A stretch of 64,000 nt of DNA from Lacisediminihabitans sp046156175 (GTDB lineage Bacteria; Actinomycetota; Actinomycetes; Actinomycetales; Microbacteriaceae). The stretch's first letter is position 1. Each line of letters begins with the position of its first letter. A program made the translations under genes and the position numbers. Below, in pieces: positions 56,466 through 64,000 of the stretch. The notes beneath the pieces are model-generated. The model was given only the letters and a program-made list of their open reading frames with translations, was not told where the DNA came from and did not search any database. The stretch lies in NCBI RefSeq assembly GCF_046156175.1, contig NZ_JAYLVL010000004.1, forward strand, positions 248,001 through 312,000. Direction: 5' to 3'.

Positions 56466-57973
56466 GAAGTCTCATATCGCGTTTTCGGCTGATCTACCTG
56501 GCGCCCGTTCTTGCACTCATCGCCTTGACCGCCTGGGCCGTCGGCACCCCGATGGGGTCGAGCCCAGACGATAACTTCCATCTCGTGAGCACCTGGTGCT
56601 CGAGCGCCAGTCCCGCGGCCAACTGCACCGCGGGAACCGCCCCGAGCAACCGCAGAGTGCCGGAGGCGCTCCTCACCTCGATCTGCTACCAGGCCTCCCC
56701 GGGCGTGAGTGCGGCCTGCCAGCTGAAGACCGACTTTGACCCCAACAAGACGGTGCTCACCGACCGGGGGAACTTCGTCGGGGGCTACCCCCCGTTGTTC
56801 TACGACGTCATGGGTTTATTCGTCGGTCCGAACATCCTCGAATCGGTCATCCTCATGCGGCTGGTGTCTGTCGTACTTTTCGTGGGATTGACCACCGCGC
56901 TGTTCCTCCTGTTGCCGCGCTCCCGGAGGCCGGCACTGATCTGGGGATGGATCGCGACCACCGTGCCGCTGGGACTGTTCATCATCGCTTCCAACAACCC
57001 GAGTTCCTGGGCCGTGATCGGTGTCGGGTCCTCGTGGCTTGCTCTTCTCGGTTGGTTCGAAACAGTGGGCCGTCGCAAGATCGGCCTGGGAGCAGTCTTT
57101 GCGCTCTCGGTGTTGATCGCTGCCGGTTCGCGGGGGGACGGCGCGATCTATGCGTCTCTGGGGATAGTGGTCGCGGTGCTCCTGTCGTTCGAACGCTCTC
57201 GGCGCTTCGCGCTGGATTGCATTCTTCCCCTCGTCATGATGGCTGTCTGCGTCTACTACTTCATCAGCGCCCAGCAGGTGATCAGCGGCTTGAACGGATT
57301 CGGTGGGGCTAACAGTCCTGGGGTTCCCGGCGAGACTCGTTCGCTCTCTGAGTTGCTCATCTACAACCTGCTCAACATCCCGGTGCTCTGGGCTGGAGTC
57401 TTCGGGAGCTTCGGACTGGGTTGGCTGGATGTGGCGATGCCTCAGGTGGTGCTGTATGGCGCCGTCGGAGCATTTATCACCGTAGCTGCGGTGGGCTTCT
57501 CCCGCCTGACCAAACGCAAAGCAGTCTCGCTGGCGATCGTCGCACTCTCGCTGATCGTCGTGCCGGTGGTGGTGCTCACTCGGGGGAGCGATATCGTGGG
57601 AGAGCAGGTGCAACCCCGATACATATTGCCCCTCATCGTCATGCTCGGAGGACTTCTGGTGCTCCAATCGGGACAGCGCCGAGTGCACTTCACCAGGGGT
57701 CAGGTCATCCTGGTGACGGTGACGCTCGCCGTGGTGCAGGCCGTCGCCCTGCAGACGACGATGCGCCGTTACATCACTGGTGCTGGGTTCGGCGGCCTGA
57801 ATCTCAACTCGGGCATCAAATGGTGGTGGGACACTCCCATTTCTCCGATTGTCGTGCTGATCGTCGGCTCGCTCTGTTACGCCGGCCTGATCTGGATTCT
57901 CGCGCGTGAGGCATCCCGGGTTGTACCGGCGGTCTCGGCACCGGTCGGCACGCGAGCCAGTGTGGGAAACTAA
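56462..57973 (+). CDS. polytopic membrane protein, DUF2142-like
   Basis: A 503-aa protein with about eleven or twelve membrane segments. After the first segment comes a loop with GTPMGSSPDDNFHLVSTWCSS, in which SPDDNFH matches the acidic loop motif typical of DUF2142 and related GT-C-like proteins, and a Cys-bearing extracytoplasmic stretch. The GEQVQPRYILPL region near the C-terminus is also typical of this group. It probably acts in glycan assembly at the membrane using lipid-linked donors, possibly fed by the polyprenyl-phosphate glycosyltransferase next door. The GTG start overlaps the previous stop. Confidence 0.8.
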   Translation: MRSLISRFRLIYLAPVLALIALTAWAVGTPMGSSPDDNFHLVSTWCSSASPAANCTAGTAPSNRRVPEALLTSICYQASPGVSAACQLKTDFDPNKTVLTDRGNFVGGYPPLFYDVMGLFVGPNILESVILMRLVSVVLFVGLTTALFLLLPRSRRPALIWGWIATTVPLGLFIIASNNPSSWAVIGVGSSWLALLGWFETVGRRKIGLGAVFALSVLIAAGSRGDGAIYASLGIVVAVLLSFERSRRFALDCILPLVMMAVCVYYFISAQQVISGLNGFGGANSPGVPGETRSLSELLIYNLLNIPVLWAGVFGSFGLGWLDVAMPQVVLYGAVGAFITVAAVGFSRLTKRKAVSLAIVALSLIVVPVVVLTRGSDIVGEQVQPRYILPLIVMLGGLLVLQSGQRRVHFTRGQVILVTVTLAVVQAVALQTTMRRYITGAGFGGLNLNSGIKWWWDTPISPIVVLIVGSLCYAGLIWILAREASRVVPAVSAPVGTRASVGN

Positions 57974-57977
57974 GGCA

Positions 57978-58643
57978 ATGAGTCGTACATGGGTCGCAAT
58001 CCCGATGTACAACGAGTCGACGATGATCGGTGCAGTGATCGCGGACGTGCTGAGGGACTTCTCGCATGTCGTCTGCATCGACGACGGCAGTTCCGACGCT
58101 TCCGCCGCTGCTGCGCGGGCCGCCGGCGCTTACGTGGTGAGGCACCCGGTCAATCTCGGCCAGGGGGCGAGCCTGCAGACCGCATTCGACTTCGCCTTAC
58201 TGGATCCGCTGATGACGGAGGTGCTCACCTTCGATGCAGACGGCCAGCACCAGGTGGATGATGCGAGAGGCATGGTGGCAAAGCTGCGGAGCGAGCACCT
58301 GGACATCGTGGTCGGATCCCGCTTCCTTGATGACCGCACGACCCTGGCGCGATCGAAGCGAGCGGTACTCCGCACTGCCGCCTTCTACACCCGGGTGTCG
58401 ACGGGCATGGCACTGACCGATGCGCACAATGGGTTACGCGTACTCGACCGGTCTCTCGTCGAGAAGATCCACCTCTCCCAGAACCGCATGGCTCACGCTT
58501 CGGAACTCATCGAACAGGTGGGCCACCTCAAGGCGACGTGGGCCGAGTATCCGACCCATATCGTCTACAGCGACTACTCGCGTTCGAAGGGGCAGTCGTT
58601 GCTCAACTCCATCAACATCCTCGTCGAGCTCCTGTTCAGGTAA
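57978..58643 (+). CDS. polyprenyl-phosphate glycosyltransferase (DPM1-like GT2)
   Basis: A 221-aa GT-A enzyme of the dolichyl-phosphate mannose synthase kind, which loads a sugar from a nucleotide donor onto a lipid phosphate. Landmarks: TWVAIPMYNESTMIGAVIADVL, VVCIDDGSSDASAAAARAAG, HPVNLGQGASLQTAFDFAL, LTFDADGQHQVDDARGMV (DxD) and VVGSRFLDDRTTLAR. There is no membrane domain of its own; the DUF2304 gene 3 bp downstream probably supplies the anchor. The ATG at 57978 is preceded by AAGG. Confidence 0.92.
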   Translation: MSRTWVAIPMYNESTMIGAVIADVLRDFSHVVCIDDGSSDASAAAARAAGAYVVRHPVNLGQGASLQTAFDFALLDPLMTEVLTFDADGQHQVDDARGMVAKLRSEHLDIVVGSRFLDDRTTLARSKRAVLRTAAFYTRVSTGMALTDAHNGLRVLDRSLVEKIHLSQNRMAHASELIEQVGHLKATWAEYPTHIVYSDYSRSKGQSLLNSINILVELLFR

Positions 58644-58646
58644 ACC

Positions 58647-59033
58647 ATGACAATCGTCTTTCAAATCGCCGCCATCTTGGTGATAGCCGTCGCGGGCTAT
58701 TTCATTTTTCGAGGTGCCGGAGCACGGCATCTGGCGATGCGCCGGGTGCTGCTGCTGCTTTTCATCGTCGTGGCGGCTTCGTCCGTCTTCTTCCCGCAGA
58801 TTCTCACCTGGATTGCAAACCTCCTGGGGATCGGGCGCGGCGCTGACCTTCTTCTCTACTTCATGGTTCTGATTTTCATCGGATTCGTTGCGACGACCTA
58901 CCGGCGCTTTCGCCAATTCGAATCGGAGATCACGCGTCTGACGAGACAGCTTGCGCTGCAGAATGTGCTGCCTCCCGCCCCAGGGAATGGCTTGCCCCCG
59001 ACCGGCGAGCGCTACGACGACGGGCAGAGGTGA
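58647..59033 (+). CDS. DUF2304 small membrane protein
   Basis: A 128-aa protein with three membrane segments (about residues 4-22, 32-50 and 67-84) followed by a helical, charged region (RRFRQFESEITRLTRQLALQ) and a proline-rich tail. This is the DUF2304 layout. Genes of this family very often follow a DPM1-like glycosyltransferase, as here after 3 bp, and are thought to anchor or activate it. The last 20 residues appear disordered. Confidence 0.88.
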   Translation: MTIVFQIAAILVIAVAGYFIFRGAGARHLAMRRVLLLLFIVVAASSVFFPQILTWIANLLGIGRGADLLLYFMVLIFIGFVATTYRRFRQFESEITRLTRQLALQNVLPPAPGNGLPPTGERYDDGQR

Positions 59034-59091
59034 CCGTCGTCGGCAAGACTTGTGAGGCGCTCAGCGGCTCCCTGATAGCCTGAGCGGCGAC

Positions 59092-60897
59092 ATGAAACGA
59101 ATCTGGAGCACGCTCCGAAACTTGCTCCCCCTGCTCCCTCGAGGGGCTCGACGTTTCTTCGTCTGGTACATGGTGATGATGAGCCTCATCACCGTCCTCG
59201 ACGTTGCGGCCCTTGGCCTTCTCGCCATTGTCATCAGTCCGACCATCAGCGGAACCGCGCTCAAGTTGCCGGTGATCGGTGAACTTCCGCCGAGTGCGAC
59301 ACCCATCGTGGTGCTTGTCGCGTGCCTGTTGATCATTCTGAAGAGCGTGCTCTCCGTCTTCTTCCAATGGATCGCGACGCGGCGGTTCGCCAGCTACGAG
59401 CTGGAGATCGGCAACCGGCTCTTCAGCGCGTACATCCACTCGAGTTGGGAGGAGCGCTCGAAGCGCACGGTGCCGGAGATCACCCGCATTGCTGATGCCG
59501 GCATCGCGAATACGATCATGGGCTTCATCCTTCCCCTTGCGGTCCTGCCGAGCGCGGTCGTGAGTTTCGTCCTCATCCTCGTCGTGCTTCTCGTGGCCAA
59601 CCCGACGACGGCGCTGATCGCTCTCGTCTACCTCTCCCTTATCGCGTTCGTGGTTCACAAGGTGGTGACCAAGCGGGCTCTCGAAGCAAGCGTCGTCAAT
59701 CGTGACTACAGCTACCGGGTGGCGATCCTCATGACCGAGATGGTCGATGCCCTCAAGGAACTCAGCCTGAGGAATCGACTGTCGCAGGTGGCCGGCGTCG
59801 TGACGAAGAACCGAGTTCACGCAGTTCGGGCCAGGGCGAACTCGTCGTTCCTCGGAATTATCCCGCTCTACTCTTTCGAGGCGGCACTCGTCGGAGGGTT
59901 CCTGCTCATCGGTTTCGCCAACTATCTCACCGGCGGATTGACGGGTGCTCTCGCGGCAGTCGCGTTATTTGCTGCGACCGGATTCCGTCTGATCCCCGCG
60001 ATAAACGGCATTCAGGGGAGCTTCATTCAAGCAACGGCCAGTATTCCGTCGGCGCAGGATGTCATCGGGGATTTGAATGGGGCCGAGCGGGACATCGCTG
60101 ACACCTCCAGCGTCGTCGACAGCGGTGTACTGCCCGAATCGCCGAGATTCCTTCACCTTGATGCTGTCACGTTCCAGTATCCGAACTCGATCGAGACAGT
60201 GCTTCGCGGCATAGAACTGGACATACCGCTGGGCAGCTCTCTCGGGATAGTAGGACCTTCGGGAGCGGGCAAGTCGACACTCATCGATCTCCTCCTCGGT
60301 CTCAGCGCTCCCTCCAGCGGCTCGATCAGCATTGATGGCCAGCCGCTCACTTCGGTGATCCGGGCGTGGAGGAGTCGGGTGGGGTATGTGCCCCAAAGGG
60401 TTGCCCTGTTCGATGGGAGCATCGCCCAAAACGTCGCTCTGACGTGGGACGACGACTTCGATCGTGACCGTGTCATCGATGCGCTCAAGCGCGCCCAGCT
60501 TTCGAGTCTGGTCTCGTCCCGTGAAGGGGGCATCGATGAGCGCATCGGCGAACGCGGATTCTCCCTTTCCGGCGGCCAACAGCAACGCCTGGGCATCGCG
60601 CGAGCGCTCTATTCAGACCCTCTCGTACTCGTGCTCGACGAAGCCACGAGTTCGCTCGACACCAAGACCGAAGACGATGTGACCCAGGCAATTCGAGCGC
60701 TTCGGGGGGAAGTCACCCTGATATCGGTCGCCCATCGCCTGTCGACCATCAAGGACTACGACCAGGTCTGCTACCTCGAAGACGGGAGAATCGCGGGCAA
60801 GGGCACATTCTCTCAGCTCGCACTTTCGTTGCCTGCGTTCGGTGAGCAGGTTGCGCTCGCTGGCCTGGCTGGCAAGATCGTTCACCCGACGTCATGA
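59092..60897 (+). CDS. ABC transporter, fused membrane-ATPase half-transporter (MsbA/PglK-like)
   Basis: A 601-aa type IV half-transporter. The N-terminal membrane domain has six segments within residues 20-325 and the C-terminal ATPase has Walker A GPSGAGKSTLID (about residue 391), Q-loop YVPQRVALFDGS, signature LSGGQQQRLGIARAL, Walker B LVLVLDEATSSLD and the switch His in SVAHRLSTIKDYD. PglK and MsbA of this layout flip lipid-linked sugars. It follows a TAGCCT box 10 nt before the ATG. Its stop overlaps the next glycosyltransferase start by 4 bp. Confidence 0.92.
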   Translation: MKRIWSTLRNLLPLLPRGARRFFVWYMVMMSLITVLDVAALGLLAIVISPTISGTALKLPVIGELPPSATPIVVLVACLLIILKSVLSVFFQWIATRRFASYELEIGNRLFSAYIHSSWEERSKRTVPEITRIADAGIANTIMGFILPLAVLPSAVVSFVLILVVLLVANPTTALIALVYLSLIAFVVHKVVTKRALEASVVNRDYSYRVAILMTEMVDALKELSLRNRLSQVAGVVTKNRVHAVRARANSSFLGIIPLYSFEAALVGGFLLIGFANYLTGGLTGALAAVALFAATGFRLIPAINGIQGSFIQATASIPSAQDVIGDLNGAERDIADTSSVVDSGVLPESPRFLHLDAVTFQYPNSIETVLRGIELDIPLGSSLGIVGPSGAGKSTLIDLLLGLSAPSSGSISIDGQPLTSVIRAWRSRVGYVPQRVALFDGSIAQNVALTWDDDFDRDRVIDALKRAQLSSLVSSREGGIDERIGERGFSLSGGQQQRLGIARALYSDPLVLVLDEATSSLDTKTEDDVTQAIRALRGEVTLISVAHRLSTIKDYDQVCYLEDGRIAGKGTFSQLALSLPAFGEQVALAGLAGKIVHPTS

Positions 60898-62120
60898 CCG
60901 GCCTGGTCGACAGGCTGCTTCGATCTCGAAATCGATTCCCTCCGGCAGTGAATCGGGCGATCGACTATGTCGCGGATCACCCGATGGGGCTGCTCGGTCG
61001 AATTGCGGCGCGAAGGCTCGGAACTCCTCAGGAAGTTCCCGCGGTCTCCAGCGTCGACGGCCGAACGCTTCGAGTCCTCATCGCCCCGGTCAACTACTCG
61101 GGCCAGGGACGTCTGTGGGCGCGAAGTCTCGAAACCGCGGACCCCAGAATCGCTGCTCGCAACATGGCGGTTGACGTTCCTGGCGGGTTCTCATTTCCTG
61201 CCGATCTCATCGTGCCCGTGCCCGCATATAACAACTCGACGGTATGGCAGAAGGCACAGCTCGCCGCTGCGGAGCAGTTCAGCCACGTGCTCATCGAAGC
61301 CGAGGAGCCGTTGTTCGGCCGGTTGTTCGGCCGGGACGTGCGGGAGGAGTCGCGAGTGCTGATCGCAGCGGGCATTGACGTGGCCTACATCGCGCACGGA
61401 ACAGATGTTCGCCTGCCGAGTCGGCACGCGGCATCCACCCCATGGTCGCCGTATCTCGATTGGGATATCTACCTCGCACGGCTCGAGCGGCGAGCACAGG
61501 AACACATCGACCTGCTCACCGAATCCGGCCGTCCGGTTTTCGTCTCCACCCCGGATCTGCTGGCAGACCTTCCGAATGCCAGCTGGTGCCCCGTGGTGAT
61601 CGATCCCCCGAAGTGGTTCGGTCTCCTCCCTGACACACAAGCCTCTCGACCACTGCGCGTTGTGCATGCACCAACCTCGCCACGGATCAAAGGCACCCCC
61701 CTGATTGAGCCGACACTCCGCCGCCTCGCCGAAAAAGGAACGATCGACTACGTGCCTGTCGTCGGTGTGGCCTCTTCCCGGATGCCGGAGATATTTCGCG
61801 ACGCCGATGTCGTTCTCGATCAGTTTCGGCTGGGCGCCTATGGCGTTGCGGCCTGCGAGGCAATGGCTGCAGGCAGAACCGTGATCGGCCATGTCCTCGA
61901 CAATGTGCGAGCTCAGGTCTCTCGGACCACAGGCCTTTCGCTGCCGATAGTCGAAGCGACTCCGACTAGCCTTGAGGACGTACTCGAGACGATCGCGGCA
62001 GACAGGAGCCTGCTGGTTTCGAGAGGGCTGGCTGGAATCGACTTCGTCTCCGCCGTACATGATGGCCGACGAAGCGCCGCCGTACTGAAAGCCGATTGGC
62101 TCGATCTCCACTCGACGTGA
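60894..62120 (+). CDS. GT-B glycosyltransferase, tandem paralogue A
   Basis: A 408-aa protein whose C-terminal half has a GT4-like donor site (SSRMPEIFRDADVVLDQFRLGAYGVAACEAMAAGRTVIG). The N-terminal half carries LRVLIAPVNYSGQGRLWAR, HVLIEAEEPLFG and HGTDVRLPSRHAASTPWSP, which recur with small changes in the next gene. The two enzymes therefore arose by duplication. The donor and acceptor are not known. It starts inside the ABC transporter stop (ATGA) and ends inside the next gene start (GTGA). Confidence 0.82.
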   Translation: MTGLVDRLLRSRNRFPPAVNRAIDYVADHPMGLLGRIAARRLGTPQEVPAVSSVDGRTLRVLIAPVNYSGQGRLWARSLETADPRIAARNMAVDVPGGFSFPADLIVPVPAYNNSTVWQKAQLAAAEQFSHVLIEAEEPLFGRLFGRDVREESRVLIAAGIDVAYIAHGTDVRLPSRHAASTPWSPYLDWDIYLARLERRAQEHIDLLTESGRPVFVSTPDLLADLPNASWCPVVIDPPKWFGLLPDTQASRPLRVVHAPTSPRIKGTPLIEPTLRRLAEKGTIDYVPVVGVASSRMPEIFRDADVVLDQFRLGAYGVAACEAMAAGRTVIGHVLDNVRAQVSRTTGLSLPIVEATPTSLEDVLETIAADRSLLVSRGLAGIDFVSAVHDGRRSAAVLKADWLDLHST

Positions 62121-63307
62121 GTATCCGGAAGACCATCATGATTGCTTTTGCCAAGACGCTCTGGGAAGCGACCCCAAAACCGGTCCAGGACGTCGTGGCT
62201 ATGGCAGTCGACCGCGTGCAGGGGCAGAAGATCCCCGAGCCTCCGACCGCGGGTGGAACGCCGGTCAAGCTGTTCATCGCTCCGGCGAACTATGCGGGAC
62301 AGGGGTACCGGTGGGCGCGAGCAGTCGAACTCGACCCTCGGGTTTCGGCGCGCAACATGGTCTACACGGAGATGAATCCATTCGGCTATGACGCGGATTT
62401 TCCCGTGCGTTGGCGAACCGTCACTCATTCACACCGGTGGCAACGGGCACAACTCCGTGCGCTCACCGAAGACTTCACACACGTGCTCATCGAGGCGGAG
62501 TTCCCACCCCTCGGCGGCTTGTACGCGCAAGACATCCGGCGCCAGGTCAAAGCGCTTCAGGACGGCGGAACCAGAGTGGCGATGGTGTGCCATGGGTCGG
62601 ACATCCGCCTTCCCAGTCGTCATCGTGCCCTCGAGCAATGGTCTCCGTTTCAGGACGATGGCTGGGTGGATGTGCGCGAGGTCGAAGAAATGGCTGCCGA
62701 TCACCGAAGACTCCTCGACGACCTGGCGCTCCCGACCTTCGTCTCGACGCCGGGCCTCCTGTTGGATGTCCCTTATGCGCACCTGCTTCCCGTCGTGATC
62801 GAACCCAACAGATGGGCCTCGGACACACCGGTGTTGCAGCGGAGTCGACCCCGAGTGCTGCACGTGCCGTCGAACTCCCTCGTTAAGGGCACGGCGGAGA
62901 TCGAGCCGGTCCTCTACAAGCTCCATGACGAGGGGGTCATCGAATACATCCGCGAGGAAAACGTCAGTCACGACAGCATGCCTGCTGCATATGCACAATC
63001 CGATATCGTGCTCGACCAATTCCGTCTCGGCGACTACGGGGTCGGTGCGTGTGAGGCGATGGCGGCGGGACGACTCGTGGTCTCCCACTTGAGCGACCAG
63101 GCGCGGGATGTCGTCGCTCAGACTGCGGGACTTCCCATTCCCATCCTCGAGGCGAATATCGATTCTCTCGAGCGAATTCTGCGCGAAGTCGTCGTCGACC
63201 GTCAGCGGGGTCGCGCGCTTGCCGAGCAAGGCCCGGCATTCGTCGCACGACTCCACGACGGCGGTATGGCTCGGACAGCCCTCGAACAGAACTTCCTTCG
63301 GTCCTGA
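62117..63307 (+). CDS. GT-B glycosyltransferase, tandem paralogue B
   Basis: A 396-aa paralogue of the preceding gene: VKLFIAPANYAGQGYRWAR, HVLIEAEFPPLG, HGSDIRLPSRHRALEQWSPF, FVSTPGLLLDVPYA and DIVLDQFRLGDYGVGACEAMAAGRLVVSHL line up with its neighbour in the same order. The GTG at 62117, overlapping the previous stop by 4 bp, is preferred to an upstream codon at 62096. The pair may add consecutive sugars of the same repeat unit, or act as a heterodimer; neither can be decided here. Confidence 0.82.
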   Translation: MSIRKTIMIAFAKTLWEATPKPVQDVVAMAVDRVQGQKIPEPPTAGGTPVKLFIAPANYAGQGYRWARAVELDPRVSARNMVYTEMNPFGYDADFPVRWRTVTHSHRWQRAQLRALTEDFTHVLIEAEFPPLGGLYAQDIRRQVKALQDGGTRVAMVCHGSDIRLPSRHRALEQWSPFQDDGWVDVREVEEMAADHRRLLDDLALPTFVSTPGLLLDVPYAHLLPVVIEPNRWASDTPVLQRSRPRVLHVPSNSLVKGTAEIEPVLYKLHDEGVIEYIREENVSHDSMPAAYAQSDIVLDQFRLGDYGVGACEAMAAGRLVVSHLSDQARDVVAQTAGLPIPILEANIDSLERILREVVVDRQRGRALAEQGPAFVARLHDGGMARTALEQNFLRS

Positions 63308-63341
63308 GCGGACACCGACAATCCACTAGGGACCACAGCCC

Positions 63342-64000
63342 ATGCGCATCATCATTGCTAGCCGGATCTTTTCACCAGAGCCTGCCGCCGCGTCCTTCAT
63401 GCTCGAGGCTGTAGCGCGGGGGTTTGCCGCCGCCGGCCACCAGGTGGTGGTGCTGACGACGTCGCCGCCCCGCGGTACGTCCCCCGTTGATCTCCCGGGC
63501 GTCATCGTGCGTCGATTCCCAGTCCTCAGGGACCGCACTGGATATGTGCGTGGATATCTTCCCTACCTGAGTTTCGACATTCCACTCCTCTTCCGGATGC
63601 TCTTTCGACGCCGGGCGGACCTATATTTCGTCGAGCCCCCGCCAACGACCGGGGCGGTCGTGCGGACAGTGGCGACCCTCGTCCGTCGTCCGTACTTTTA
63701 CGATGCAGCTGATATCTGGTCGGATGCCGCGAGCATGGCCACATCGTCAGCCCTGGTGCTCCGCCTATTGCGCCTCGTGGAGAAGTTCGCGATGCGTGGG
63801 GCGCGCCGGGCTTTCACCATTTCTAGTGGCGTCGCGAATCGTATGCGTGAGCTCGACATCCATACTCCGACCACTGTGATCGGGTTCGGCGTTGACGTCG
63901 GCGTCTTCCGATTCGAAGAGGCGAAACCCAGCGACTACCGCTACTTCGTCTATGCGGGAACCTATTCCGAATGGCACGGAGCCGGCATCTTCGTCGACGC
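63342..64000 (+). CDS. GT4-type glycosyltransferase, N-terminal part (runs off right edge)
   Basis: From the ATG at 63342 the frame is open to the window end, 219 codons. The N-terminus MRIIIASRIFSPEPAAASFMLEAVARGFAAAGHQVVVLT is the standard acceptor domain of GT4 enzymes, followed by GVIVRRFPVLRD, a YDAADIWSDAA segment and the link GFGVDVGVFRF into the donor domain (YFVYAGTYSEWHGAGIFVDA). The donor-site E-x7-E lies beyond the edge. It continues the polysaccharide locus in the same direction, 34 bp after paralogue B. Confidence 0.88.
   Translation, partial: MRIIIASRIFSPEPAAASFMLEAVARGFAAAGHQVVVLTTSPPRGTSPVDLPGVIVRRFPVLRDRTGYVRGYLPYLSFDIPLLFRMLFRRRADLYFVEPPPTTGAVVRTVATLVRRPYFYDAADIWSDAASMATSSALVLRLLRLVEKFAMRGARRAFTISSGVANRMRELDIHTPTTVIGFGVDVGVFRFEEAKPSDYRYFVYAGTYSEWHGAGIFVD

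Noticed and set aside
1..64000. tRNA, rRNA or transposase genes
   Set aside because: I looked through the intergenic gaps and saw no cloverleaf ending in GGTTCGA-type T-loops, no rRNA segments and no transposase or integrase motifs in the larger frames; short or divergent tRNAs could still be missed by eye.

Overview
The window is a contiguous piece of a high-GC actinobacterial chromosome. Gene content and style (mycobacterial-type acyl-CoA carboxylase with an epsilon subunit, LCP protein, rhamnose wall-polysaccharide genes, a BMP-type nucleoside importer, many GTGA/ATGA start-stop overlaps, frequent GTG starts) best fit the family Microbacteriaceae. That placement is inference from gene content and codon habit, not from a marker gene. 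I saw no rRNA, tRNA, CRISPR array, transposase or prophage.

Layout. 1-3.7 kb: leftward housekeeping genes (partial membrane protein, GNAT acetyltransferase, trpS, xthA, YihY-type membrane protein). 3.7-7.1 kb: ptsI and a sigma factor fused to its own anti-sigma-like zinc finger and membrane domain. 7.3-10.9 kb: leftward sdhCDAB operon, divergent from a mannose-1-phosphate guanylyltransferase gene across a perfect 22-bp palindrome. 12.3-27.4 kb: a nucleoside uptake and salvage superlocus: BMP lipoprotein plus ABC importer, cytidine deaminase, thymidine phosphorylase, nucleoside hydrolase, adenosine deaminase, two ascorbate-type PTS subunits without a membrane EIIC, a divergent S-adenosylhomocysteinase-like protein, an IclR regulator, a phosphosugar mutase and purine nucleoside phosphorylase. 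27.4-34 kb: LpdA-like flavoprotein, DUF559 protein, biotinylated acyl-CoA carboxylase alpha chain, Maf, RNA methyltransferase. 34-37.3 kb: response regulator, membrane kinase and a third kinase-like membrane protein, followed by a 573-bp gap rich in repeats and hairpins. 37.9-46.3 kb: carboxylase beta and epsilon subunits, birA, PH-domain protein, UDP-glucose dehydrogenase, GtrA protein, purK, purE, LCP protein. 46.4-64 kb: a wall or capsule polysaccharide locus with all four dTDP-rhamnose genes, about eight glycosyltransferases, a Wzm/Wzt-type exporter and a second MsbA/PglK-type ABC protein, running off the right end.

How it fits together. The importer brings in nucleosides, which the deaminases, phosphorylases and hydrolase split to bases and (phospho)pentose. 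The carboxylase alpha, beta and epsilon chains and the biotin ligase that charges the alpha chain all lie within 11 kb. The right third makes dTDP-rhamnose and UDP-glucuronate and assembles and exports a rhamnose-containing glycan that the LCP protein may attach to the wall.

Non-coding highlights. Four copies of a ~100-bp palindromic element with CATCATTCAGGA ends sit at gene 3' ends between 19.7 and 30.2 kb; two of them bracket the DUF559 gene. About a dozen genes have a TANNNT -10 hexamer only 6-8 nt before the start codon, suggesting widespread leaderless transcription. The 37.3-37.9 kb gap holds a four-fold GGGGGACA half-site cluster, a 24-bp palindrome and twin UUCG-loop hairpins. The candidates I consider most novel are the EIIC-less PTS/SAHH-like/IclR operon and the palindromic repeat family.
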